Below are positions 7,783-16,456 of a stretch of 64,000 nucleotides of DNA, in pieces. Numbering within the stretch: the first letter of the stretch is position 1; each line of letters opens with the position of its first letter. The notes under the pieces were generated by a model. That model saw only the letters and a list, made by a program, of their open reading frames with translations, did not search any database and was not told the origin of the DNA. The DNA is from Calothrix sp. PCC 7103 (GTDB lineage: Bacteria > Cyanobacteriota > Cyanobacteriia > Cyanobacteriales > Nostocaceae): contig NZ_KB217478.1 in NCBI RefSeq assembly GCF_000331305.1, forward strand, positions 8,091,481 to 8,155,480, written 5' to 3'. A program made the position numbers and the translations under genes.

Positions 7783-9483
7783 TTAGATATTGGGTTTTTT
7801 AAGAGCCTGAAGTGCTGCAATGCGGATTTCTAAGTTTTTATCCTTAGCTAACTCGGTTAAAATTTCAACTGGTGTATCAGGGTGTTGGGCAGCATAAAGA
7901 CGGTCGGACTCAATGTAACTTTTAGCGAATCTTGTGATTAATGTCTGCCGCATTTCTACTGAAGTATTTGGATGTGCAAGCAACAGCCAATTAAATCCTG
8001 TCAAACTTGCTAAATACTCCAACACCTTAGCAGGTGCATTCTTGTTTTGAGCCACAAATGTACAACATTGCCAATCTTTTACTAATATTTCTAAAACATT
8101 ACCGGGAGTTTTAATATTGCTCGCTACTACCCGTCTAACTTCTACTTCTGTATCAAAAGATAATTTTTCTAGTACAGAATGTGGTGTACCAGGATTGCAA
8201 GCAACAGATAACCGAACGTTTGGTGATGTATCGTGTGCTAAAACTTCGAGCATATCCACAGGGAGACTTGGATTTTGAGCTATCCACACACGCAGCTGCG
8301 GTTCTTTTTGCACCCACATTCTTAAAATATCTATAGGTGTATGGGGATGTTTGGCAGCGTACTTGCGAACTGATAACCGTTCATCCATTGCTAGGCGCCA
8401 TAATACTTGCTGTAATATTTCACGATTCGCATTTGGATGCTGTGCAACTAATAAATCGTGCGCGCGAGTCTCAGCTATACATTTTAGAACAGATGCGGGG
8501 GTATTGGGGTTTGCTGCAATAGCTTCTAAAACCTCATACTGATTACTTTGGGCTAACTGGTAAAGTAAATTTTCCTCCGCGCTCGGATTTGCAGCAACAA
8601 ACCGACACAATTCTGGTTCGGAAATTGCATTAACTAACAAAGCTTGCGGCGTATTTGGGTGCCTTGCTACCATTTGTCGCACTCGTAGTGTACCATGATT
8701 TGCTAATTTACATAGTACGTTAGCACTTATGTAGGTATTTTGTGCCAGCGAATTCATCATATGTAACCTATAATCGAGTGCCAACTCAACAATTAAATCG
8801 ATAGGTAAATCCGCGCGTGCAGCTATTGCGAGTTTTACTTTTTTATCACCTTGTTTAAGTAAATTTTTTATAACTCCTAAAGGAGTGCTTGAATTTTTAG
8901 CAAGTTTATAATGAATTTGCTGCCGAAAAGTCCAATTTGGTTCAGGCGTCTCTGCGAGTGTTTCTAAAATACTGGTAGGATATTTATGATACTTTGCTAG
9001 ATATAAACGCACAGCAATAGTGCCATGTTCAGCAAGTATAAGTAAAATTTGTTCTGTAACATCTTGACGCTGGGCAATAATCATTCCCAAATTAGAATCT
9101 TTACAACGTGCCATCATCTCCAAAGCCGATAATGGAGTTTGATAGTGCTTTGCCACTACACGCAACACTTCGGGGTTAGAATGCATTGCGGCACCAGACA
9201 AGAAAAAATCAGGCACATTTGGTTGTCGTAAAAGATTAATTAAAGTCCAATACGGTATTTCTACAACAAAAGTTGGATTTTCTAGTATTAATAGCGACAA
9301 CACCGGATTACTAAAAAAAGCATTCGGAAATTCATCCGCCAAACTTATTAATACATCAATAGGTGTATTTGCATTAACTATTACAGCCTTACGAACAGCA
9401 ACATCATCATTAAGAGCCAACTGCCGTAGCAACTCAGGTGGCGCCGTCACATCAATAGCCTGTTCCAGAGGAGTTTGATGCAT
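7783..9483 (-). CDS. LRV repeat protein (LRV-A), first gene of the LRV-MoxR-VWA unit
   Basis: 566 residues from the ATG at 9483. The N terminus (PLEQAIDVTAPPELLRQLA) and the module DEFPNAFFSNP, then LSLLILENPTF, match the three paralogues downstream. About 18 LRV-type units fill the rest, several irregular, interrupted once by a WRLAMDERLSVRKYAA segment near residue 370. Cysteines are few and scattered, so an Fe-S cluster like that of the Azotobacter LRV protein is unlikely. Being first and spaced by 13 bp from the ATPase, it is the LRV protein most likely to be a direct partner of MoxR/VWA. No export signal is visible. Confidence 0.85.
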   Translation of the reverse strand: MHQTPLEQAIDVTAPPELLRQLALNDDVAVRKAVIVNANTPIDVLISLADEFPNAFFSNPVLSLLILENPTFVVEIPYWTLINLLRQPNVPDFFLSGAAMHSNPEVLRVVAKHYQTPLSALEMMARCKDSNLGMIIAQRQDVTEQILLILAEHGTIAVRLYLAKYHKYPTSILETLAETPEPNWTFRQQIHYKLAKNSSTPLGVIKNLLKQGDKKVKLAIAARADLPIDLIVELALDYRLHMMNSLAQNTYISANVLCKLANHGTLRVRQMVARHPNTPQALLVNAISEPELCRFVAANPSAEENLLYQLAQSNQYEVLEAIAANPNTPASVLKCIAETRAHDLLVAQHPNANREILQQVLWRLAMDERLSVRKYAAKHPHTPIDILRMWVQKEPQLRVWIAQNPSLPVDMLEVLAHDTSPNVRLSVACNPGTPHSVLEKLSFDTEVEVRRVVASNIKTPGNVLEILVKDWQCCTFVAQNKNAPAKVLEYLASLTGFNWLLLAHPNTSVEMRQTLITRFAKSYIESDRLYAAQHPDTPVEILTELAKDKNLEIRIAALQALKKPNI

Positions 9484-9779
9484 CGTAATTTTCCTTGTCC
9501 TCTACAGTGGTGAGTCAAGTCGCCGTCATTCAGACACGTATATATTTATAGTGTATTCTTTTACATAGATATTGTTGGTATTACTAGGCACATAGCTACA
9601 AAGGCGCCTGTCTTTAAAACTTTCTTGTACAATTAATTTCTTATAAAATGTAGAATAGATTTCTTGTGGAATATAGAATTAGTTTCTTGTGGAACGGGCA
9701 TCCCTGCCCGTCAAATAAACAAGCTGCATATTAAAGGGCGGGCAAGGATGCCCACCCCACAATTCCAGCCTTATTTAAT
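9484..9779. other. Upstream region of the LRV operon with a hairpin repeat
   Basis: This 296-bp spacer should contain the promoter of the LRV-MoxR-VWA unit, but no boxes are clear. It holds TTCTTGTGGAA repeats near 9649-9695 and the hairpin ACGGGCA-TCCC-TGCCCGT at 9694-9711, followed by a related GGGCGGGCAAGGATGCCC segment at about 9737-9754. These belong to the dispersed 'ACAGGCA...TGCCTGT' family seen at 22333 and 63555. Confidence 0.5.
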
Positions 9780-10076
9780 TTAAGATTGTGAATCAATCCA
9801 GTTAATTAAACTATTTGTATTAGAAAAGTACATAACATCAGATGCTCTTAAAGCAAACCGCGCTTCCGCATTGCCAAATTCTTTTGTATTACTACTAAGA
9901 AACACTTTTGTAGTATCTGACTGTGTAATAGCATGGTCTAAGATAGATTGCAATATAAGGTTATCCCGCAGGGCTTTATTACGTTTTAAAATAGGGTTAT
10001 TAAGCGTTTTTTGTACGCTATTAACAGAAGGGGTTATAACTTCTGCAACGCGAAGAACTTTTTCTATAGCTTTCAA
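9780..10076 (-). pseudogene. C-terminal part of a PIN-like domain protein, probably truncated
   Basis: 98 codons from a TTG at 10076; no ATG start is available. The segment LRDNLILQSILDHAI followed by KVFLSSNTKEFGN resembles the second half of PIN nucleases (the D-x-x-I-x-x-x-L and F-S-x-x-x-x-FG features). The N-terminal strand with the first catalytic Asp is absent. A GGAGG lies just upstream at about 10099-10103 but leads into a different, seven-codon frame, which suggests a frameshift near the start. It sits directly downstream of a broken LRV-like frame. It is probably a dead toxin-like gene; a functional short protein is less likely. Confidence 0.45.
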
Positions 10077-10092
10077 TGTAGATAAGCAAGAA

Positions 10093-10326
10093 TCAATCCT
10101 CCAAATCTAAGTCACGAATTCTTGCATCTAAAATATGCGCCATTAATCCTACTGATTCTAGTTCTCGTACTCCTGGAACAGTTTTTCCATAGTTTGGATG
10201 AGCTAAGTAGTCTCCCCTATTTTCTCAAACTTGGTGAGAAATCCGGGTAATGTCTCTCGATATTTCTCGCAAACGTTTTATAGATGTACTACTATCAAGC
10301 ACTTCTTCTAATAGTGTTGGTTGCAT
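10093..10326 (-). pseudogene. LRV-like N terminus interrupted by an in-frame TGA
   Basis: From the ATG at 10326 the frame reads MQPTLLEEVLDSSTSIKRLR, closely like the N terminus of LRV-C (LLQEARDVNTSIERLREL). It meets TGA at 10225-10227 after 33 codons, then continues in the same frame for 43 codons (HPNYGKTVPGVRELESVGL and onward) to a stop at 10093. The second half does not look like LRV and is not recognised. The simplest reading is a point-mutated or chimeric relic just upstream of the LRV operon. Confidence 0.55.
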
Positions 10327-10497
10327 GTCTTTACTTAAAACACCTTCACTATTATTTTTCCCTGTTCAAAGGCAAAAATTTCAATGCTGACAATTTATTT
10401 ATTGTAGGTTTTTAAGGTGCTAGCAGTCCATGTAAGGGTAGGCGCCAGTCCTAAACTCTTCTTACTCTCAACTCTTCACAATCTTTCTTTGGCGCCG

Positions 10498-10564
10498 AGA
10501 AACCTGGTTTCTTTTGGTTTTCTATGTAGATTGTTTTGTTCAGTGGTGGGGAAACCAGGTTTCT
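10498..10564. repeat. Paired AGAAACC/GGTTTCT palindromes, 52 bp apart
   Basis: The first copy is AGAAACCTGGTTTCT at 10498-10512; the second, GGAAACCAGGTTTCT, is at 10550-10564. A GGCGCC site abuts the first copy. Pairs with nearly the same spacing recur at 29828/29881 and 43489/43540. Confidence 0.75.
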
Positions 10565-10572
10565 GAAATAAT

Positions 10573-10608
10573 AATATGGCAGCAATTATAAATAATTGCT
10601 GCCATATT
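10573..10608. terminator. 16-bp perfect hairpin downstream of the fasciclin gene
   Basis: Arms AATATGGCAGCAATTA and TAATTGCTGCCATATT pair perfectly around a TAAA loop. The hairpin lies 27 bp past the fasciclin stop, so it is a likely transcription terminator or 3' mRNA stabiliser for that minus-strand gene. No strong T run follows. Confidence 0.6.
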
Positions 10609-10634
10609 AATTTGCTATTTATTTAAGCGTTTGC

Positions 10635-11036
10635 TTAAGCAGGAATTAAAACTGTATCAATGATGTGAATAACGCCGTTGTCAGCAGCGACATCTGGAGT
10701 AGTAACGGTAGCGTCATTTATTTTCACACCGCTGGATGCGTCAACTTTTACTTCGCTTCCTTCAACAGTTTTAGCTGATTTTAGTTTTACTACGTCTGTT
10801 GAAAGTACTTTTCCTGGAACAACATGATATGTGAGAATTTTCGTCAGCTTCGGAATGTCTTGAAGTAGTGAGTCTACTGTACCTTCTGGCAATTTTGCGA
10901 AAGCTTCATCTGTAGGTGCAAACACTGTAAATGGACCAGCACCTTTTAAGGTATCCACTAGATTTGCTGCTTTGACTGCTGCAACTAATGTGTTAAATGA
11001 ACCTGCGCTTACTGCGGTATCAACGATATCTGGCAT
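10635..11036 (-). CDS. Fasciclin (FAS1) domain protein
   Basis: 133 residues forming a single FAS1 fold. It has the family motifs [15 protein letters not shown] near residues 37-51, the YHVVPG core and a C-terminal [13 protein letters not shown], all in the usual order and spacing. There is no signal peptide, unlike many secreted FAS1 proteins, so this copy is probably cytoplasmic or exported by another route. Small single-domain FAS1 proteins are common in cyanobacteria; their roles are uncertain (adhesion or stress). It is a stand-alone gene with its own 3' hairpin at 10573. Confidence 0.93.
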   Translation of the reverse strand: MPDIVDTAVSAGSFNTLVAAVKAANLVDTLKGAGPFTVFAPTDEAFAKLPEGTVDSLLQDIPKLTKILTYHVVPGKVLSTDVVKLKSAKTVEGSEVKVDASSGVKINDATVTTPDVAADNGVIHIIDTVLIPA

Positions 11037-11551
11037 GGGTTTAAGGTGTCTGTGTATTTCGCTACTAACTTAACATTTACTTCATATAATTGCTATCTAT
11101 CTTTAGACGGGTAAAATAATTTGGAATATTTGTTATACGCGATTAATCTATATAAATTAATTTTGGTTTAACTCACTAAAATTAATAGCAAAATTAGTAA
11201 TACAATTGTAAAATTAAAGCCTTAAATGTACGCTTGGTAAGCGTTTCATTTATTCTTTTGAATAGTTATCTAGCGATGCGAGTGATTAAAATATTTTAGG
11301 ATTAGCATTAAAAAATATAAATTTAAGCTTAGATTAACTTTTGTTTATTCTTTTATTTAGAGAAGAAAATATTATATATTTTAGCTAAAAAAATAAAAAT
11401 TTGATTGTTTTACTTAGTATAATATAGTTAATTATACTTTGTTATTGTGTACTAATCAGTACATAACATGACAAATTTCTTCTTTACATAATTGCCAAGA
11501 AAGTAAATAATTTTAAATTGGTGATTGTATTTACATCAAACTAATATCGAT
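11037..11551. other. 515-bp AT-rich divergent intergenic region
   Basis: This separates the fasciclin gene (minus) from yjbQ (plus) and must hold both promoters. It is very AT-rich with many TTTA and AATTA stretches. I see no open frame with coding character, no repeat-family member and no GGCGCC copy here. Confidence 0.4.
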
Positions 11552-11992
11552 ATGGCTGTAATCAACAAAATAATTGATATTCAAACGCATCAAGGTATAA
11601 ATATTCACAATATTACGCCACAAATTGAGTCAGTTGTGGCATCTACTTCGATACAAAATGGTTACGTATTAGTATTTTCTCGTCATACGACTACTGCGTT
11701 AGCGGTTAATGAAGACGAAGAGCGATTAATTCAAGATATTAAAGTATTTTTAGAAAAACTGGCGCCATTAAACGACCGTTATTTACACAACGATTTACAT
11801 TTAAGACCAAATATTCCACCGGATGAGCCAAAAAACGCTCATTCGCATTTAATGGCAATGATGCTTAATAATACGGAAATTATTCCTATAGTGGATGGTA
11901 AGTTAGGGTTGGGTACTTATCAATCTATCTTGTTTTTTGAATTGGACGGCGCCCGTAATCGTACCATTTTATGTCAAGTTTCTGGAGAATAG
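11552..11992 (+). CDS. YjbQ/UPF0047 family protein
   Basis: 146 residues from the ATG at 11552 (MAVINKIIDIQT). A TTG at 11525 would add nine residues and is less likely. Signature segments are VFSRHTTTALAVNEDE (residues about 40-55), the H-x-x-x-x-H cluster around NAHSHLMAMML, and the C-terminal GTYQSILFFELDG. This is a small beta-sandwich family; the E. coli member YjbQ has weak thiamine phosphate synthase activity, and the physiological role is unsettled. The length is usual for the family. It is convergent with the hydrolase gene that ends 11 bp further on. Confidence 0.9.
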   Translation: MAVINKIIDIQTHQGINIHNITPQIESVVASTSIQNGYVLVFSRHTTTALAVNEDEERLIQDIKVFLEKLAPLNDRYLHNDLHLRPNIPPDEPKNAHSHLMAMMLNNTEIIPIVDGKLGLGTYQSILFFELDGARNRTILCQVSGE

Positions 11993-12002
11993 TTGATGTA
12001 TT

Positions 12003-12980
12003 TTACTTACAATGCCAACTAATCAAGGAATTTTCGTTTAAAAGCTGTTGAAGTGATTCTAATGCACCAGGTTGCTTTTGAACATAGGCGCCGATAAATA
12101 AGCCTATAGTTTCAGCTATTAACCAACGAGTTAATTCTACTGGTTGGGTCGGAGCAAAATCAACAGAGTTTCTAGCGGTGGTTGAGTCGAGAGGATGTAC
12201 AATTGCAAAATGATTTGCTCCCTCTAATAAAACAACATAGCTGTCATTTCGACCACCTATAATCGCTTCGTTCCAAGTACGCATTACAGGTGTTATTGCA
12301 TCTCCTCCTTCAATACCGTACATTTCACTGTTCGAGGCAATCACACCATCATTTGTACCAGCTAGAAGTAATAAAGGCAATTTATCTGCAAGTGGTAATA
12401 TTGTACCAGGTAGATAACCCTGCATAATATACCCCATGCTGTTTACTCCATATCCAAAAGAAGCAACGACTTGAGCAAATAATTCAGGATTGGCATTTTC
12501 AATTGCAATCCTACCACCAGCAGAATGTCCACCTAAAATAATATTCTGTAAGTCTAGTAATCCTGCGAGAACTCCTTGCGTTTGTAACTGTTCGAGTTTA
12601 AACAGCAGCGTTGATAAAGCTACACTTGTTGCTTTAGTTCCGTAAACATCCGGTTTTGAAGCAGCAAAGTTTGCACCAGGTGTAAGATTTACACTTCCAG
12701 CAAACTCTTCTGCAACAAAATTAAATGTCACTACAACCAACCCACGTTCGGTAAGATTTTCTGCCAACCATTGATATACAAAAGCCTCGCAGTTATACCC
12801 ATTAAATAGAATAACAACTGGAAAAGGCGCCTTCGTTGGGTCTGCTGGTAAAGTTAAAGATGTTTTGGCCTCTTCGTTGCTTATTTGTGCTGCTGGGTAA
12901 AAAACTTTTAAGAAAATTGTATCAAAAGGGGGTTGAAAGTTTGGAATTTTCGTAACTTCAAAGTATGCACGAACAGTCAT
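12003..12980 (-). CDS. Alpha/beta hydrolase (chlorophyllase/dienelactone-hydrolase-like)
   Basis: 325 residues. An oxyanion-hole region VVILFNGYN lies near residue 55. The nucleophile elbow GGHSAGGR is near residue 152, and LLAGTNDGV and EGANHFAIV supply the likely acid and histidine of the triad. No signal peptide is seen. The arrangement resembles the chlorophyllase-type PF12740 group, but substrate preference cannot be read from sequence. It may be cotranscribed with the NAD(P)-binding protein gene that ends 29 bp upstream. Confidence 0.82.
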   Translation of the reverse strand: MTVRAYFEVTKIPNFQPPFDTIFLKVFYPAAQISNEEAKTSLTLPADPTKAPFPVVILFNGYNCEAFVYQWLAENLTERGLVVVTFNFVAEEFAGSVNLTPGANFAASKPDVYGTKATSVALSTLLFKLEQLQTQGVLAGLLDLQNIILGGHSAGGRIAIENANPELFAQVVASFGYGVNSMGYIMQGYLPGTILPLADKLPLLLLAGTNDGVIASNSEMYGIEGGDAITPVMRTWNEAIIGGRNDSYVVLLEGANHFAIVHPLDSTTARNSVDFAPTQPVELTRWLIAETIGLFIGAYVQKQPGALESLQQLLNENSLISWHCK

Positions 12981-13009
12981 AGGCTTCTTGAGATTAGAAA
13001 ATAAATATA

Positions 13010-13678
13010 TTAGCTCAAATCGAATGTCTCGAATTCAAACTGCCCAAATAACATATTTTTATCTACTGCCGATAAAATTTTATTGTCTGCGCGCGTATTT
13101 ATCGCGCGGCAAACTAAATCGGCAACATCAGCACGATGGATACTTCCAATAATGCGAATATCCTCGGTTAATACACCGTTTCCTGTAGCTGGTTCTGATT
13201 TTAGACCACCCGGACGAACTATAGTATACGTCAAACCACTATTAATTAAATGTTGTTCAGCTTTATCTTTTTCGATTAATACTGGTTGCAATACCGCCAA
13301 AGTTTGAGGAGAAAGTGCCGATACACTATTCCCAGTTCCAATTGATGTTACGAGTATAAATTTTTTCACTCCTGCCGTCACCGCAGCATCAATTAAATTC
13401 TTATTACCTGGATAATCAGGTTTGATGCCATCTTGAGGTAAACCACCAATAGTACTAATTACAACATCAATTGGTTTTTCTGATTGCATTGCACTTTGTA
13501 GGTCATCTGGTGCCATTGCATCACCTATAATAACAGAGACTCCCATTGCTTCAAATTCCGCACGGGATGCTTCACTTCGCAACAGTGCGGTAACATGATA
13601 ACCCTGTGTGGTGAGACACTTAGCAATTTCTCTACCAACACCACGACTTGCACCAGCTAAAAAAATAGAACTTGTCAT
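13010..13678 (-). CDS. NAD(P)-binding NmrA/atypical SDR family protein
   Basis: 222 residues. The N-terminal Rossmann motif IFLAGASRGVGREIA (G-x-x-x-x-G-x-G type) binds NAD(P). A VISTIGG strand end and VTSIGTGNS follow, but the YxxxK catalytic pair of classical SDRs is not evident (a DKAEQHL helix takes its place). This matches atypical SDR or NmrA-like proteins, which can be reductases or redox sensors. It lies upstream of the hydrolase gene in the same direction and probably forms a two-gene unit. The substrate is unknown. Confidence 0.85.
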   Translation of the reverse strand: MTSSIFLAGASRGVGREIAKCLTTQGYHVTALLRSEASRAEFEAMGVSVIIGDAMAPDDLQSAMQSEKPIDVVISTIGGLPQDGIKPDYPGNKNLIDAAVTAGVKKFILVTSIGTGNSVSALSPQTLAVLQPVLIEKDKAEQHLINSGLTYTIVRPGGLKSEPATGNGVLTEDIRIIGSIHRADVADLVCRAINTRADNKILSAVDKNMLFGQFEFETFDLS

Positions 13679-13797
13679 TGTTAACCACGATTAATAATTA
13701 TTGTCCGTCTTAAACTGGGTTTGTTGCCACGAATACTGCTAGAAACTATTAATATTAGAGCATCAATCGAAATAACACCCCCAAGTATTAATTATCC

Positions 13798-15363
13798 ATG
13801 CCCCTGTCGCGCCTAGTTACCCTAATTGTAGGTTTAATCGTCATTTTGGCTATGAGCCTGTGGCTGATTGACTCGCTTTCCCGACTTTACTGGCAGTTGT
13901 CTTACTCTTCTCCTTTATTGGGCAACTTGCTGTTATTACTGCTTGTTCTGTTGGTTGGGGGACTAATTGCAGCATTTGTTTACTATGTCATCGTAATTCA
14001 AAACGGTGATAAAAAACGCCGCACCAAAGAACGGCGCCGTGTTACACCTGCCGAAATTCCTGCTGCAAAGTCTGAAGCTGCATCTTCAACGCTGCAAGCT
14101 GTGCGTCAGCAAGTTTCCCAAATACAAGACGAAGTAACACGTCAAGCGTTATTAAGTAAATCAAAAGAAATTGAGGCAAACTTAGCGCGTGGTGAAATTC
14201 AGGTTGTGGTGTTCGGTACAGGAAGCGCGGGTAAAACATCGTTAGTAAATGCCATAATGGGGCGAATGGTTGGTAGGGTTGATGCACCAATGGGTACAAC
14301 TACCGCAGGTGAAACTTACTGTTTGCGGTTGAAGGGGTTAGAGCGCAAGATTTTGATAACCGACACACCCGGTATTTTAGAGGCAGGAGTAGCAGGAACT
14401 GAAAGAGAACAACTCGCACGTGAGCTAGCCACCGAAGCTGATTTATTATTATTTGTAGTTGATAACGATTTACGACGTTCAGAACATCAACCTTTAAAAG
14501 CTTTAGCAGAAATTGGTAAGCGTTCGATTCTCGTTCTCAATAAAACTGATTTATACACAGACGAAGACAAAGAAGCAATCGTTGCTAGGTTACGCGAGCG
14601 TGTACGTGGATTTATTTCAACAAACGATGTAGTAACAATTTCTGCCAATCCTCAATCTGTTGAACTTGAAAACGGCGAACTAGTCAAACCAGAACCAGAA
14701 GTGTTGCCCTTGTTACGAAGAATGGCAGCAATATTACGTGCTGAAGGAGAAGATTTAGTCGCCGATAATATTCTCTTACAATCACTACGCTTAGGAGAAG
14801 AAGCCCGTAAACTTATCGATACACAACGGCGCCGTACCGCTGATAAAATAGTCGAGCGTTTTCAATGGATAGGAGCAGGTGTAGTATCTGTTACACCATT
14901 GCCAGTAGTAGATTTACTCGCAACAGCAGCGGTCAACGCTCAAATGGTAGTAGAAATTGGGCGAGTATATGGTTGTGAGTTAAACACCGAACGTGGACGC
15001 GAACTAGCACTTTCGCTTGCCAAAACTATTGCTGGTTTAGGAATTGTAAAAGGCGCCTTAGAATTACTATCAACAGCATTACAACTCAACGTTGGTACAT
15101 TTGTAATTGGTAGAGCAATTCAAGGTGTAACAGCTGCCTATTTAACCAGAATTGCAGGTAAAAGCTTTATTGAGTATTTCCGTAATGACCAAGACTGGGG
15201 TGATGGTGGAATGACAGAAGTAGTACAGCGTCAGTTTCAACTTAACCGTCGCGACGAGTTCGTAAAAGCATTTATTCAAGAAGCAATAGCCAAAGTAGTA
15301 AAACCATTAGCCGATAAAGCTACTGCGGTAATGGATGAGGTTGATGAAAAACTAGATAAATAG
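13798..15363 (+). CDS. Membrane-anchored Era-like GTPase with DUF697 domain
   Basis: 521 residues. Two transmembrane helices (about residues 5-25 and 42-67) are followed by a charged linker. A TRAFAC GTPase domain comes next: G1 FGTGSAGKTS at about 139-148, a TTAGET switch, G3 DTPG and G4 NKTD. The C-terminal DUF697 region (about 340-490) is hydrophobic and alpha-helical (VVDLLATAAVNAQMVVEIG). Such proteins are conserved in cyanobacteria and related to YcjF-type proteins; the role is thought to be membrane-associated but is not established. The gene is probably cotranscribed with the nuclease-like gene 57 bp downstream. Confidence 0.88.
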   Translation: MPLSRLVTLIVGLIVILAMSLWLIDSLSRLYWQLSYSSPLLGNLLLLLLVLLVGGLIAAFVYYVIVIQNGDKKRRTKERRRVTPAEIPAAKSEAASSTLQAVRQQVSQIQDEVTRQALLSKSKEIEANLARGEIQVVVFGTGSAGKTSLVNAIMGRMVGRVDAPMGTTTAGETYCLRLKGLERKILITDTPGILEAGVAGTEREQLARELATEADLLLFVVDNDLRRSEHQPLKALAEIGKRSILVLNKTDLYTDEDKEAIVARLRERVRGFISTNDVVTISANPQSVELENGELVKPEPEVLPLLRRMAAILRAEGEDLVADNILLQSLRLGEEARKLIDTQRRRTADKIVERFQWIGAGVVSVTPLPVVDLLATAAVNAQMVVEIGRVYGCELNTERGRELALSLAKTIAGLGIVKGALELLSTALQLNVGTFVIGRAIQGVTAAYLTRIAGKSFIEYFRNDQDWGDGGMTEVVQRQFQLNRRDEFVKAFIQEAIAKVVKPLADKATAVMDEVDEKLDK

Positions 15364-15420
15364 CCTACTATAATGGCTTATAGTACAATTAAAACATCAG
15401 CACTATTACCTTATGTATCA

Positions 15421-16254
15421 ATGGCGCGCGTTTTTATAAATCCCAAAACAGATTTTGCTTTCAAAAAAATCTTTGGCTCCAAGCAGAGCAAGGATATTTT
15501 AATTAGTTTTTTGAATGCAATTCTTTATAATGAACAAGACGAAATTCAAGATTTGGTAATTCTTGACCCTTATCAGGCGCCTCGAATAAAAGGCATTAAA
15601 GATACTTATTTAGATGTAAAAGCAACACTAGCAGATAGCACAACTGTAATTATTGAAATGCAGGTGCTAAACGTTTTGGGTTTTGAAAAACGAGTTTTGT
15701 ATAATGCGGCAAAAGCATTTTCAATTCAATTAGGCGTAGGAGAAGACTACACTTTATTGAATCCAGTGATTGCCCTAACAATCACCGACTTTGAGATGTT
15801 TCCAGGTAATGACCGAATTATTTCGCGTTATCGTCTAAAAGAAAAAGATGACTTAAGCGATTATAGCGATGATATTGAGTTGGTATTTGTAGAGTTACCT
15901 AAGTTTACAAAAGAACTTGATGACTTAGAAACATCGGTTGATAAGTGGCTATATTTCTTAAAATCAGCGAATGAACTTGAGACAGTGCCACCCAACATGG
16001 GTGAAGTACCCGCAATAAACCATGCGTTCACAGTAGCAAAGCAAAGTAAGTTGACCCCAAAAGAACTAGATGCTTTGGAAAAGCGTGAGATATTTTTACA
16101 CGATAACCGCAATGCTATTTTAAAAGCAAAACAAGAAGGGCGCCAAGAAGAGCGTTTAGAAATAGCGCGTTCATTATTAGATGTATTAGATGAAGAAACA
16201 ATTGCCCAAAAAACGGTTTTAACAGTAGAACAAGTACGACAATTAAAGAAATAA
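15421..16254 (+). CDS. Rpn-type PD-(D/E)XK nuclease/transposase-family protein
   Basis: 277 residues from the ATG at 15421 (MARVFINPKTDFAFKKIFGS), the usual family N terminus. A start at 15373 would add 16 unrelated residues. The core shows D-x-K and E-x-Q elements: TYLDVKATLAD and VIIEMQVLN, as in the Rpn / PDDEXK_2 family. The C terminus is a charged helix (KQEGRQEERLEIARSLLDVL) typical of cyanobacterial members. E. coli Rpn proteins promote RecA-independent recombination and have phage-defence links. Cyanobacteria carry many copies, often as selfish-like genes. Intact. Confidence 0.88.
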   Translation: MARVFINPKTDFAFKKIFGSKQSKDILISFLNAILYNEQDEIQDLVILDPYQAPRIKGIKDTYLDVKATLADSTTVIIEMQVLNVLGFEKRVLYNAAKAFSIQLGVGEDYTLLNPVIALTITDFEMFPGNDRIISRYRLKEKDDLSDYSDDIELVFVELPKFTKELDDLETSVDKWLYFLKSANELETVPPNMGEVPAINHAFTVAKQSKLTPKELDALEKREIFLHDNRNAILKAKQEGRQEERLEIARSLLDVLDEETIAQKTVLTVEQVRQLKK

Positions 16255-16456
16255 ATTCAAAATTTTCATTATTTTCATAAATGTAGTATATTTTAATACT
16301 TTAGATAGATGTTTGAATGGTCAAACTAATCATCAGTACTATTTATTAGTTTGTAATGGAGTATTTTTTAATTAAAAATAAATTTTTTTTAGTGTTACTT
16401 AAGTAACAGCATAAAATATGTTTAACTAGTATAAAAAATAACTATCGCTGACATTA

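Noticed and set aside
1-9483. Reading the repeat proteins as TPR or classical HEAT proteins
   Set aside because: The 24-residue period with NPNTP and VR-x-x-VA is the LRV pattern and not the 34-residue TPR or about 37-residue HEAT unit.
9780-10326. Functional PIN toxin-antitoxin pair
   Set aside because: The first half of the PIN fold is absent, the upstream frame has an internal TGA, and the ribosome-binding site leads into a wrong frame.
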